A DNA stretch of 64,000 nucleotides from Salminus brasiliensis (lineage: Eukaryota; Chordata; Actinopteri; Characiformes; Bryconidae), in assembly GCF_030463535.1 (NCBI RefSeq), contig NC_132881.1, positions 48,483,076 to 48,547,075 on the forward strand. Direction: 5' to 3'. Position 1 is the stretch's first letter, and every line of letters begins with the position of its first letter. A program made the translations under genes and the position numbers. The notes beneath the pieces are model-generated. The model had not been told where the DNA came from and did no database searches. It worked only from the letters and a program-made list of their open reading frames with translations. This document shows, piece after piece, positions 35,949 to 63,716 of the stretch.

Positions 35949-36109
35949 AGTCAGACCTGCTGGAGTCGTCAGACACTCTCTGATACTGCTCAGCATTCTC
36001 TGCTCTCCATAAAATCCTCTCAGAACTAACTCTGTGTCTTTACCTACGAGTTAATGACTGTCCACTCATCCAGCCCTGACCGCTGGGGTCCCCTTTACCT
36101 GTGATAGAC

Positions 36110-36565
36110 CAGCGGCACACTCTCCTACCACTATTACCTGCCTAATGAGCATGTTCAAACCCTTATGGACTCGTAACTATCTGCCACTATTAATATCACC
36201 ACTCTTACCCATCATTACTCTGACCGTCATTGCCATGACTATATTAAGTTATTCTACACCATGATTATTAAATTATGATTATGAATATGTTGCACTCCTG
36301 AGCAGTTCAACAGTTTAGGTGGTTTTGTGACGGTTATCAATAATTTATAAATAGTTCTGACCAGAGAAGGACGGGTCGGGTCCCCCTTCTGAGTCTTGGT
36401 TCCTCCCAAGTTTTCCCTGCCACTGTCGCCGCTGGCTGCTCACTGGGGGTCTATGATCCTTCATGTGTTTTTATGTTATTGATTTTTTTGTGTCTTTTAC
36501 TAATTACTGATTATATAAAGCTGCTTTGTGACGACAAAAAGGTGCTAAACAAATAAATTAGATTT
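36110..36565 (+). repeat. Dispersed repeat family C, plus copy
   Basis: TAATATCACCACTCTTACC, GAAGGACGGGTCGGGTCCCC and TGCTTTGTGACGACAAAAAG, ending AACAAATAAATTAGATTTGA. Confidence 0.75.
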
Positions 36566-36671
36566 GATTACTATTGTCATTATCGTTGCTTTACTTTTGT
36601 CCAGCTGTCTATTTGTATATCCACCCAGACCAACATTTCTGAATGTTTGATTTAAGAGTTCTGTTTACACC

Positions 36672-36945
36672 AGCAAAAAAGGCAGTCAGTCAGGCAGTGA
36701 GTCAGTCAGGCAGATGGTCAGTCAGTCAGGCAGTGAGTCAGTCAGGCAGTCAGTCAAGCAGTGAGTCAGCCAGTGAGTCAGCCAGTCAGTCAGCCAGCGA
36801 GGCAGTCAGCGAGGCAGTCAGCGAGGCAGTCAGCGAGGCAGTCAAGCAGTGAAATCAGGCAGTCAGGCAGTGAGTCAGTCAAGCAGTGAGTCAGCCAGTG
36901 AGTCAGCGAGGCAGTCAGTCAGGCAGCCAGTCAGTCATTCATGGA
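36672..36945 (+). repeat. CAGT/CAGG/CAGC tetranucleotide array
   Basis: Irregular (GTCAGTCAGGCA)-type units over about 270 bp. It lies 0.4 kb downstream of the ttc39b stop. Confidence 0.9.
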
Positions 36946-37361
36946 CTTCATTCATTTTTCCAATAAAGACGTTCTAGAGACAATAAACCTCATTATAATG
37001 CATTATTTACTGTTATTAACCCCAAATGACAACCAAGCCACCCTGTAAGACATTTCCCATTCAGACCTCAGTGTTTAACATGTGAGACAATAAAAAACAT
37101 ACAGTGCTCAGAAATGTGCTCAAAAACACTCCACTAGGCTTTGTGCTAAAGGACAGTGCCATTCTACGTGCAGCTTGATGGAATATAATCTGAACCCTCA
37201 ATGCACCCCTACATCACCTTCTCTACATGCTTTAGAAACAGTGACCACTGGCAAATCTTCTATATTAGCATTTCCTGATAAGACCGGTAAGGCAGGTGAA
37301 CCTCCCTCCGCTGAGGCAGAAATATCTGTAAACAGTGTGCACTGATATTTGGGGTGCTGGT

Positions 37362-54802
<17,441 letters not shown>

Positions 54803-55020
54803 TTTGAGTTAATCCTGAGTCAGAAGTTCGGTACCGGTGAGCTGCTGAAGGAGAAGTGATGACCTGTGGACTGAAGACTACAGCCGGGTGTAGCTCTGTA
54901 ACCTCACCGGCTGCGTTCACTCAGACTGCTGCTTAAACAGCTCAGTATGGAGCATGCGCAAAAGGGTGGAGGGCGGGGCCAATATGGGACCACGCCCCCA
55001 GTCGGGTGAATTAAAGGTCA
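54803..55020 (-). promoter_or_regulatory. Putative ttc39b promoter and 5' UTR
   Basis: CG-containing, moderately GC-rich sequence just upstream of the ATG, including GGGCGGGGCC (an Sp1-type GC box) at about 54972. The transcription start was not determined. Confidence 0.45.
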
Positions 55021-55075
55021 TAGTAAATTGACACTGAATTACTGAGAAACATTGAATATAGATTTTGAGGGGGTG

Positions 55076-55106
<31 letters not shown>

Positions 55107-55345
55107 ATTATTATTATTAATAATAATAATAATAATAATTAAGAGTGAAACTAATTGTAGCAATTTAACTGTTTTTGAATGAAATCAACCAAATTCTTTT
55201 TTGCATCAGTTCAAACCTCCAAAACATTAAAACCAACACAAGCTCATCCCACTTTTCACAGTTTCCATTGAACTCTATAATTTGACATGATGTGACGTAT
55301 TTGAATATTTGTTGTTTTGTGTGTTTTCTGCTGTTCACAGACTTT

Positions 55346-55879
55346 ATAATCCCATATATTCCATATATCATCAATCTGAAGGTCCCACACACAGCTTGTC
55401 TAATTCCTGTAGGGAAGTGTTGACACTTGACTAAGACTCTTTAGAGTAGATACCACCAAGAACCTACTGACCCCATGCTGCCCAAAGCCAGGCGTGGGCT
55501 AGAGGGGTATAAAGCCCCCCAGCATTGAGCTGTGGAGCAGTGGAAGAACTGTGTTCTCTGGAATGATGGTGGTGGAGCTCCATCCAGTACTCATCCAGGG
55601 ATGAGTTGGAGAGTTGGAGATGATGAGGTGGGGTGATGATCATCATCCAACATCCTGACCTCACTTATAATTTATTGTTGCTGAATCCCAGTGCTCCCCT
55701 GAAGGAAGCCCAGTTTTTCCAGTTTCCCTCCCAGTTAAGTAGCTAACTTACAATTGTAAAGAGCAGAAAAGCATCTCAGCATGAACTACACCTCCAACCT
55801 TAAGGAGGATGAGCTACAACAGCAGAAGGCCACATTGGGTTCCACTTTTGTCAGCCAAGAACAGAAAGCTGAGGCTGCA
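55346..55879 (+). repeat. Near-identical duplicated block, copy 1
   Basis: Runs from CCCATATATTCCATATATCA to AAAGCTGAGGCTGCAGTGA. It matches 58869-59403 with only a couple of differences noticed by eye (CAGCATTGAG/CAGCGTTGAG; TAATTTATTG/TAATCTATTG). The left 300 bp is reversed MITE family A; the right part is a different sequence (TACAATTGTAAAGAGCAGAA). Confidence 0.93.
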
Positions 55880-55924
55880 GTGACTGGAGAAATGTGGCCT
55901 GATGTAGCCTCACCAGAGAAATGT

Positions 55925-56135
55925 AGCCTCAAAAATTCTCTTGTTACTGAATGCAATCAAATCCTCACAGCAATGCTCCTCCTCCAGAATCTAGTAGAAA
56001 GTCTTCTTCTCTGGACAGTAGAGACAGTTACTCCAACAGAAGCAGGATCAGCTCTTTTGATTAGCCTTGATTTCAGAAGTAACAGTGAATGAATGAGCAG
56101 GTGTCCCAATACTTTTGTCTGTATATTGTATATTG
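55925..56135 (-). mobile_element. MITE family A left end, reverse
   Basis: TGCAATCAAATCCTCACAGC, CTGGACAGTAGAGACAGTTA and GTCCCAATACTTTTGTCTGT. It is probably the same insertion as the MITE part of the duplicated block, split by other sequence. Confidence 0.85.
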
Positions 56136-57059
56136 AGACCATGAGATAATGTGCTGAGGCCTATTTAAACTACTATAATAGATTAGGGCTATTAGCAGGA
56201 TCAACTCTTTTCAATACCTTTATAAACAATGAATGGGTGTCCCAATACTTTTGTCCAGATTTAAGGGGAAGTGTAGTGAACTGGGTCTCTGGTCATTCAG
56301 CACACTGCATTTGAGACGTATCACGTGCTGTCGTTCACACCACTGACCCATTTTAATGGCCGTGGCTCTGCTGAGAACATGAGGATGTCAGCATGAGAAC
56401 GTCTCTTTGTCTCTAAAGATCAGCTCTGAGATCAGTTAAAGTGTTTAATTACTGTGCAGATTAAATATCCTGCTCCACAAAGCATGTAACGGTCAAGTGT
56501 GTGATTTAAGGACAGTTAAAGTCATCCTCAGGATTGGTCAGATTCAGTGTAGCCCAGTGGAGATGGTGGTCGTATGCAGGATGGGACATTAATTATTTAC
56601 TAATATTCATCCTGAATCTGACGAGATCTGTGCCATGATGAGCCATGGCAACAAGGGACACCTTCAGCTCAGTGTAGATATCGTTGTAGTCCATCATGAT
56701 CACTAACAGGAAGTTAAGTTAAAAAACATAATTATTTATGTTTATTTACTGAACAGCCCTATACGTTACATTCAGAAAAGAAATAGACATGAGTCTAAAG
56801 TGTCCAGCAAACAACAGAATTACGTTGGTTTACAGCAGAGTAGCATTGGTTCATTTATTTACACTCAGAACATTTATAAAATGTGTCATTTGACCAGGGG
56901 TGCCCAAACTTTTGCATATGCTTGTACATATGAACCTATTGGCACCATGCCAGTGCCAGGCATGGACTAGAGGGTTATAAAGCAAATCTAATCAAATCAG
57001 ACGTAAAGTCACATTACATTACACAGGTGTAAAGGTGAGTAAAACATCTATACAACTAA

Positions 57060-57950
57060 ACACCTATACAAATACACTATACATACACACACACTATACA
57101 TACTCTATATATACATTATACATAAACTATATACACTATACATAAACTATACACACAGTATACATACACTATACATACACACACACTATACATACTCTAT
57201 ATATACATTATACATAAACTATATACACTATACATAAACTATACACACAGTATACATACTCTATAGACACATTATACCCACAGTACACACACAGATATAT
57301 ATACACACACTATACATACAGCATACACACTCTATATATACTATACATACATACATATTATATATCTATATATACTATACATACAGTATACACACTCTAT
57401 ATATACTATACATACATACATATTATATATCTATATATACTATACATACAGTATACACACTCTATATATACTATACATACATACATACTATATATCTATA
57501 TATACTATACATACAGTATACACACTCTATATATACTATACATACATACATATTATATATCCATATATACTATACATACATACATATTATATATCTATAT
57601 ATACTATACATACAGTATACATACTCTATATATACTATACATATATACATATTATATATCTATATATACTATACATACAGTATACATACTCTATATATAC
57701 TATACATACATACATACTATATATCTATATATACTATACATACAGTATACACACTCTATATATACTATACATACATACATATTATATATCTATATATACT
57801 ATACATACATACATATTATATATCTATATATACTATACATACAGTATACACACTCTATATATACTATACATACATACATACTATATATCTATATATACTG
57901 TACATACAGTATACATACTCTATACATAAACTATACACACAATATACCCA
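57060..57950 (+). repeat. AT-rich satellite-like array, 65-bp unit
   Basis: Built of TATATATACTATACATACA, GTATACACACTCTATATATA and CATACATACATATTATATAT. CAGTATA recurs at 57384, 57449 and 57514, a 65-bp period. Units near the left edge are more irregular. (TG)n and (TA)n follow at 57950-57990. Confidence 0.92.
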
Positions 57951-57991
<41 letters not shown>

Positions 57992-58134
57992 CACAGTGTA
58001 CATATGCACTCACTACACACAAACGATATACACTATACATAGACACACTATACACACAGTATACACATTATACAGACATTATTATTATTATCATAAAGAG
58101 ACTGTATCAGGTGTAGCGTGTACCGGTCCACAGC

Positions 58135-58330
58135 CCACACGCTATCTCACCACTCTCCTCACGCAGTGGTTAGAGCTCTGGACACAGGGTTGTGGGTTCG
58201 ATACCCGGGATCAGCAAGCTGCCACTGTTGGGCCCTTGAGCAAGGCCCTTCACCCTCTCTGCTGGAGTTGGCTGCCCACCACTGCCCCCCTTCACTAGTG
58301 TACATGAATGTATGTGTGTTCACTTCCTCC
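58135..58330 (+). mobile_element. tRNA-derived SINE, best A and B boxes
   Basis: CAGTGGTTAGAGCTCTGGAC (A-box region) and TGTGGGTTCGATACCCGGGA (B box), then CACTGTTGGGCCCTTGAGCA and GGAGTTGGCTGCCCACCACT. It lies about 250 bp upstream of snapc3 exon 1. Confidence 0.85.
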
Positions 58331-58575
58331 AGCCCCCCCCCCTCCCCACCCCCCCTCCCTCTTAGTCAACAGCTATTATTTCTAATCAGTCATTCACTAA
58401 AGTAACCCCGGGCTTTTGTTTGTGTGTAAAAGGGAGGAGATGAACAGAATACTAAGCTCGAATGCTGTTCCAGTGAGGGGGATTAATATTCTCCTGCCGC
58501 TGAATACGAAGCCCTAGAAACTACATTTCCCAGATAACCTTGCGCCACTGACGTTGATTCCGTGAACGCGGAAAC

Positions 58576-58796
58576 ATGGCGGAAGGCGGCGAGAACGAAA
58601 ACATACCGGTTTATGAAAACATCGAGGTCAATACGAAGCCCTTCCACATCGGAACCTTCAGAAACCTGTGGCTGGAAGCGCTGAAGCCCCAGTTGTACTC
58701 GTTCTCCCGAACCGAGCCTGCGGCGGAGGATGTGGAGTTCATGGAGGAGATGGGAATCTCTCCTGAAACGCTGGAGGAGCTCAAAACCATCTGCAG
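58576..58796 (+). CDS. snapc3: snapc3 coding exon 1
   Basis: Encodes residues 1-73. The ATG (A at -3, G at +4) opens [18 protein letters not shown]. Acidic, with the conserved [12 protein letters not shown] motif. Donor AG followed by GTAAAC. Confidence 0.93.
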
Positions 58797-58822
58797 GTAA
58801 ACCGAGACACCCCCCCCCCCCC

Positions 58823-58858
<36 letters not shown>

Positions 58859-61800
58859 TTAATATTATCTAATCCCATATATTCCATATATCATCAATCT
58901 GAAGGTCCCACACACAGCTTGTCTAATTCCTGTAGGGAAGTGTTGACACTTGACTAAGACTCTTTAGAGTAGATACCACCAAGAACCTACTGACCCCATG
59001 CTGCCCAAAGCCAGGCGTGGGCTAGAGGGGTATAAAGCCCCCCAGCGTTGAGCTGTGGAGCAGTGGAAGAACTGTGTTCTCTGGAATGATGGTGGTGGAG
59101 CTCCATCCAGTACTCATCCAGGGATGAGTTGGAGAGTTGGAGATGATGAGGTGGGGTGATGATCATCATCCAACATCCTGACCTCACTTATAATCTATTG
59201 TTGCTGAATCCCAGTGCTCCCCTGAAGGAAGCCCAGTTTTTCCAGTTTCCCTCCCAGTTAAGTAGCTAACTTACAATTGTAAAGAGCAGAAAAGCATCTC
59301 AGCATGAACTACACCTCCAACCTTAAGGAGGATGAGCTACAACAGCAGAAGGCCACATTGGGTTCCACTTTTGTCAGCCAAGAACAGAAAGCTGAGGCTG
59401 CAGTGATTTTGGGATGAGTTGGGGATGATGAGGTGGGGAGGTGATCATCATCATCATCCAGCAGCATCATTCAATACCTCACTAATAACGCTTTTGTCAC
59501 TGAATGCAATCAAACACTCACAGCAATTCTCCAGAATCTAGTAGAGAGTCTTCATCCTTGGACAGTAGAGTTTACAGTTACTCCAACCAAAGTAGGATCA
59601 GGTCTTTTTAGTAGCCTTGATTTCAGAAGAAACAATGAATGAGCAGGTGTCCCAATACTTTTGTCCATATAGTGTATATTGAGGTCTATTTAGCCTATAA
59701 AGGTATAGATTAAGTCTATGAAAATATAATGAGGCCACAAAATAATAAATGACCTTGTGGCCATGCCTTAATATCAACTACCCTCCGTCTGGGTTTAAGC
59801 CTAGTCCTCCTAAGCCTAGTCCTCCTAAGCCTAGACTTAAGTCCTTTTTTAGACCCAGATAACGTCTTAAGAATATACAAAAATACTCTATTGGCATTAC
59901 AGTTTAGCCCAGGACTAGGCTTAATCCATGTGTGGGGAACCGACCCATAATGTTTAGTAATGATGGGTTGAATGGGTTCATTAGATGAAGAGCAGCAGAT
60001 GTAGAGTATAAATCACTGTGTTCAGTACTGGAGAGGATCTGAACTGTAGTTTATAATAAGAATCTGCTTCTACTGATTACATGTATCGTGATAAATATCG
60101 ATTATCGCTTAAAAAGTCTTTAAATATCATGATCTAGTATTTTTACCATATCGCCCAGCCCTAGTATAGTGCCGATCTGTAGTATTTGTGTGTGGTTGTG
60201 ATGTTTAGCACTGCTGTGCCTACTGAGGCTCTGTATTGACTTTATGCTCCAATTTGCTCTTCCAGTACTGATTCCCTGAGGAGCCATCCAGAAGATGAAG
60301 CTCCAGATCCAGATGTTGTGCCTCCAGATCCACAACTTGCAACTTTAAAGTGCGCCATACTTTTCTTTGTTATTTTTTTTTTATTTGCTAGTGTGCGCCC
60401 CCTTCATGTTCCCTGGTTTTCTCAATGCAGCATTGTCCATGGCATTTTTAATAGTATGGGGTGGGTAACCCTGGTCCTGGAGGACCCCATGCCCTGCACA
60501 TTTTAGTGGTTTCCTGCAAGAACACCACCTTCAACTCAGCAAGGGTCACGTGTCTTGGCAGAGGGTCCTCTAGGACTATGGTTGGCAAACATGGATTTAA
60601 GCTAGCATATCTCATGTCAGATGTGTTAGGCTTGAAAACTCCTGTGGGAATAGTCATGGTTTCTCCCATCAATGATCATGTAAACCTGGCATTCCCTTTA
60701 TCACTAAGTTAGCGATGTCCCTATCTGCAGCACCCTGCAGTATTTAGCTACAGAACATGACCCTCATGTGTACAGTAAAATGAGGTTGTCAGTGCCACCA
60801 GTGTATGAATTAGACCTGGTTATCAGGGCCACACACTGTTTGCAGTATTTCCCCCTTTGTTTTTCAGACTTCGGAAGAAAAGACAAGATTATAAAAAGAC
60901 TCTGATGCGAGAAAGCATTGGGAGACATGACATATATGCCAATGAAATGGTGAGTGCTATGGACCCCGCTGTGTAGAATTGGTTGGTCCCATATATAAGC
61001 CAATTATTTTTTACATGGCTCCCACTGGCCACTTTATCAGAAACCCCTACCTTGTGTTTCCACTCACTGGCCACTTTATTAGAAACCCCTACCTTGTGTT
61101 TCCACTCACTGGCCACTTTATTAGAAACCCCTTAATTTGTATCTCCACCCACTGGCCACTTTATTAGAAACCCCTATCTTACGCTTTCACCCTCTGGCCA
61201 CTTTATTAGAAACCCCTATCTTGCGCCTCTGTTCACTGGCCACTTTATTAAAAACCCCTATCTTGCTCTTCCATTTACTGGCCACTTTATTAGAAACCCC
61301 TACCTTGTGCTTCCACTCACTGGCCACTTTATTAGAAACCCCTACCTTGTGCTTCCACTCACTGGCCACTTTATTAGAAACCCCTAACTTGTGCTTCCAC
61401 TCACTGGCCACTTTATTAAAAACCCCTATCTTGCTCTTCCATTTACTGGCCACTTTATTAGAAACCCCCTATCTTGCGCCTCCGCTCACTGGTCACTTAA
61501 TTTGTATCTCCACCCTCTGGTCACTTTATTAGAAACCCCCATCTTCTGCTTTCACTCACTGGCCACTTTATTAGAAACCCCCTATCTTGCGCCTCCGCTC
61601 ACTGGTCACTTAATTTGTATCTCCACCCTCTGGTCCCTTTTTAGAAACCCCCATCTTCTGCTTTCACTCACTGGCCACTTTATTAGAAACCCCCATTTTC
61701 TGCTTCCACTCGCTGGCCAATTTATTAGAAACCCCTAACTTGCATTTCCACTCACTGGCCAGTTTGAACCCTTGGTGTTTTCTCTCTGTTGTAGGAGATG

Positions 61801-62088
61801 CTTGCTGTGGGCAGAAAGCCTGAAGATTCTTCAGATTTGGTACCTGAAGGGGAAATCGTCCTCACTTTCAATGTTGTGTATCCGGTTCTATTTGAGCGGG
61901 TATGACCTTCCAAACACCACAGTGAGAAATTGAGACACACCATTAAGTCAGCATTAGGTTTGATTGCGGATTTAAATAAAATAAAATATAATATTAAATT
62001 ATATCTAATAATATACAATTTGTTTCAAATCATTACTTTGATGCTATAACTAACTGTAATAAAGATGAGCAGAGTTGGTTATAAAATG

Positions 62089-62126
<38 letters not shown>

Positions 62127-63379
62127 CAGTTTAAGTACGTGAGGGCCTATCAGACTCTGCATGTTCTGGGCTCTCAGAAGCTGACGGAGTTGAGGGACGC
62201 CATCTGCTGCGTCAGCGACCTGCAGGTGTTCGGAGAATTCAGCAACACACCTGACATGGTGCCTCAGTTCATCAGCAAGGTCTGACTCCCTGTGTCTCCT
62301 TATGTGCTGTTCAGTAACTCAGATTAGATGCAGCCAATGATCCTAAAACATAAACACTGAGCTGACAGTTTATTAGACACGCCTACCTTATACTTACAAT
62401 CCCTGTAGCCCATCTGTTTCTACACAGTTCAGCAGCCCCCCTGTACCTCAGTCAGCAGGGCAGACGAGGAGCTGACTTTAGAAAACCTTTACTGAAGATG
62501 GACAGCACACGGTTCATAGGCGTGTTCCTAAATGCAATGCTTGGGGAAAAAAATAACAGGTTATCAAATATTCCCTCAGTCTTATTTATTTTCGTGAGAT
62601 TTTCTGAACGACTCTCTTCGTGCTTCTCTTCCGTAGCTGTTTTGTAACGTAGCCTTTTATGCTCATCATGAATGACGTTGGACACATTTGTAATTTTCCA
62701 GTTTCCAATTTATTCAGTGAAATCTGTGCGAAATGGTGGGAAAACTGAATCAAATGAAGCGATAAAATATGAAGAGTCAGAAGTGACTGTGGAGGAAACG
62801 GCCAACGGGACAAAACCCTCTTCAGAAAGTATTGGCAGTGTGGCGTGATGATTATCCACTTTTAATCCAGTTAAATTAGATATTAATTCTGTAATTTAAC
62901 CATTTTAAACAGATTAAACTGGTTTTAGAGGCTGACCTTCTGACTACGTCCAGGGAAGGTCAGGAAGGTCAGTGTTTTATAGAATACTGATTGGTCTTAG
63001 AAGGAAACTTCTCAGAAAAATTCATACCATACGTAAATCTGGCCTGTAATTTGGGTGGTCTTAGTATGGTTGAGGGCTCGGTGCTGAAACGCATGCATCA
63101 GACACAGCAGCTTTGCTTACAGAAGTGCAGATCATGTAGCAGCAGGTGGGCTACAGTCAGTAACTGTAAAACTGCAAAGGACCTATTTGGTTGGTGTTTC
63201 TAATAAACTGTCTGAAGAATACAGCTACAGTACAAACGGGAAGCTAGAAAGTGACTGTTGACAATTTTTCCATCTACTTTTGGTTTGCTTTGATAGGATC
63301 ACTATAAATCTGCCTTCTTCTTCTTCGAGGGAACCTTCTACAATGACCTGCGCTTTCCAGAATGTCGAGATATCAGCAA
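58576..63379 (+). CDS. snapc3: snapc3, snRNA-activating protein complex subunit 3, first six coding exons
   Basis: Exons 58576-58796, 60266-60349, 60868-60949, 61795-61899, 62130-62279 and 63297-63379 join in frame to about 241 residues; the gene continues past 64000. SNAPc binds the proximal sequence element of snRNA genes and helps both RNA polymerase II and III start there; subunit 3 (SNAP50) contacts DNA and SNAPC1. Diagnostic blocks are [34 protein letters not shown] and [20 protein letters not shown]. The cysteine/histidine-rich zinc domain belongs to the missing 3' half. The N-terminal 100 residues are acidic and poorly conserved. Adjacency to ttc39b matches the human gene pair. Confidence 0.95.
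58869..59403 (+). repeat. Near-identical duplicated block, copy 2
   Basis: Second copy of 55346-55879, in the same orientation, 3.5 kb away and inside snapc3 intron 1. An (AAT)n run precedes it (58822-58858). Confidence 0.93.
59404..59680 (-). mobile_element. MITE family A left part, reverse
   Basis: TTTTGGGATGAGTTGGGGAT, CACTGAATGCAATCAAACAC and GTCCCAATACTTTTGTCCAT. It completes the MITE begun in the adjacent block. Confidence 0.87.
59785..59945. mobile_element. Small foldback MITE
   Basis: GGTTTAAGCCTAGTCCTCC at the left is complementary to GGACTAGGCTTAATCC at the right. Three 15-bp AAGCCTAGTCCTCCT units are repeated near the left end. Confidence 0.65.
60266..60349 (+). CDS. snapc3: snapc3 coding exon 2
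   Basis: Encodes residues 74-101, Asp/Pro-rich ([20 protein letters not shown]). The acceptor is CTTCCAG and the donor AA followed by GTGCGC, a weaker site. The call rests on phase and composition. Confidence 0.82.
60458..60605. repeat. Dispersed repeat (GGTCCTGGAGGACC type)
   Basis: TAACCCTGGTCCTGGAGGAC and GAGGGTCCTCTAGGACTATG at the two ends form an inverted pair. A fragment of similar wording appears at about 53130-53160. Confidence 0.55.
60868..60949 (+). CDS. snapc3: snapc3 coding exon 3
   Basis: Encodes residues 102-129, a basic helical stretch ([20 protein letters not shown]). Acceptor TTTTTCAG, donor GTGAGT. Confidence 0.9.
61017..61775 (+). repeat. 42-bp minisatellite in snapc3 intron 3
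   Basis: About eighteen variants of CACTGGCCACTTTATTAGAA followed by ACCCCTA(C/T)CTTG(T/C)GCTTCC. Some units carry shorter or doubled phrases (ACTGGTCACTTAATTTGTAT). Long frames appear on both strands because 42 is a multiple of three; they are not genes. Confidence 0.95.
61795..61899 (+). CDS. snapc3: snapc3 coding exon 4
   Basis: Encodes residues 130-164 ([30 protein letters not shown]). Acceptor TGTTGTAG, donor GTATGA. Confidence 0.94.
62130..62279 (+). CDS. snapc3: snapc3 coding exon 5
   Basis: Encodes residues 165-214 ([20 protein letters not shown], then [15 protein letters not shown]). The acceptor GCGTGCAG comes straight after a (TG)n run at 62091-62122. Confidence 0.96.
62360..62470. 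mobile_element. TTTATTAGACAC-type element end
   Basis: GACAGTTTATTAGACACGCC followed by CTGTACCTCAGTCAGCAGGG. A reverse-complementary end (GGTGTTTCTAATAAACTGTC) occurs at 63192-63211, so 62368-63211 may be one MITE-like element with TIRs. Confidence 0.55.
62480..63296 (+). other. snapc3 intron 5, remaining part
   Basis: No exon was recognised. The sequence may be the interior of the element bounded at 62368 and 63211. The phrase GTGGGCTACAGTCAGTAACT resembles the degenerate gene content of some DNA transposons, but no homologous frame was found. Confidence 0.4.
63297..63379 (+). CDS. snapc3: snapc3 coding exon 6
   Basis: Encodes residues 215-241 ([20 protein letters not shown] to RDIS). Acceptor TTGATAG, donor GTAAGC. 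No later exon was recognised before 64000. Confidence 0.95.
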
Positions 63380-63564
63380 GTAAGCCCACCAAAACCCACT
63401 CAGTCAAAACAGATTCCTGGAAAACCTGGAAAATAAACATGCCCCAGTATTGAATCGTCCCTGAAAAATAACTTCGGAAAAGTCAGAAAATATCGTAATG
63501 AGCTCCTGGCATAATTTTATATAATAATATATAACACAAACTTTTATAGGAGCATGATTTTTCC

Positions 63565-63716
63565 CTATCTTGCGCTTCCACTCACTGGCCACTTTATTAG
63601 AAACCACTACCTTGCGTTTCCCCTCACTGGCCACTTTATTAGAAACCCCTATCTTCTGCTTCCACTCACTGGCCACTTTATTAGAAACCCCCATCTTGCG
63701 CTTCCACTCAGGGGGA
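63565..63716 (+). repeat. 42-bp minisatellite, second locus (four units)
   Basis: The same CACTGGCCACTTTATTAGAA unit as at 61017-61775, in snapc3 intron 6, 1.8 kb beyond the end of the first array. Confidence 0.93.

Larger units (their letters stand above)
32859..37361. other. Intergenic region between dnajb14 and ttc39b
   Basis: The region runs from the 5' side of dnajb14 to the 3' side of ttc39b. It contains the G-rich array, the LINE fragment, two family C copies, a duplicated block (35631-35948) and a CAGT-type array. 35060-35620 and 36960-37360 show nothing else identifiable. Confidence 0.65.
54803..58575. other. Intergenic region between divergent ttc39b and snapc3
   Basis: Contains a (TA)n/(TTA)n run at 55075-55140, the duplicated MITE block (55346-55879), a MITE family A left end (55925-56135), two further fragments (56190-56265, 56885-56985), the 57-58-kb AT-rich array and a SINE. 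56270-56880 shows nothing I can classify. Confidence 0.6.

Noticed and set aside
36643-36852. Ser/Gln-rich frame near 36.7 kb
   Set aside because: Translation of the CAGT-type array; no partner exon with matching splice phase.
58185-58215. tRNA gene suggested by the B box TGGGTTCGATACCCG
   Set aside because: The sequence belongs to a repeated SINE; no acceptor stem or anticodon arm fits.
58483-58887. 134-codon minus frame over snapc3 exon 1
   Set aside because: Shadow of the real exon; it contains a Leu run from (AAT)n and no family similarity.
61137-61738. Long repetitive frames (up to 131 codons) in snapc3 intron 3
   Set aside because: The 42-bp unit is a multiple of three, so any stop-free unit stays open; no family match.
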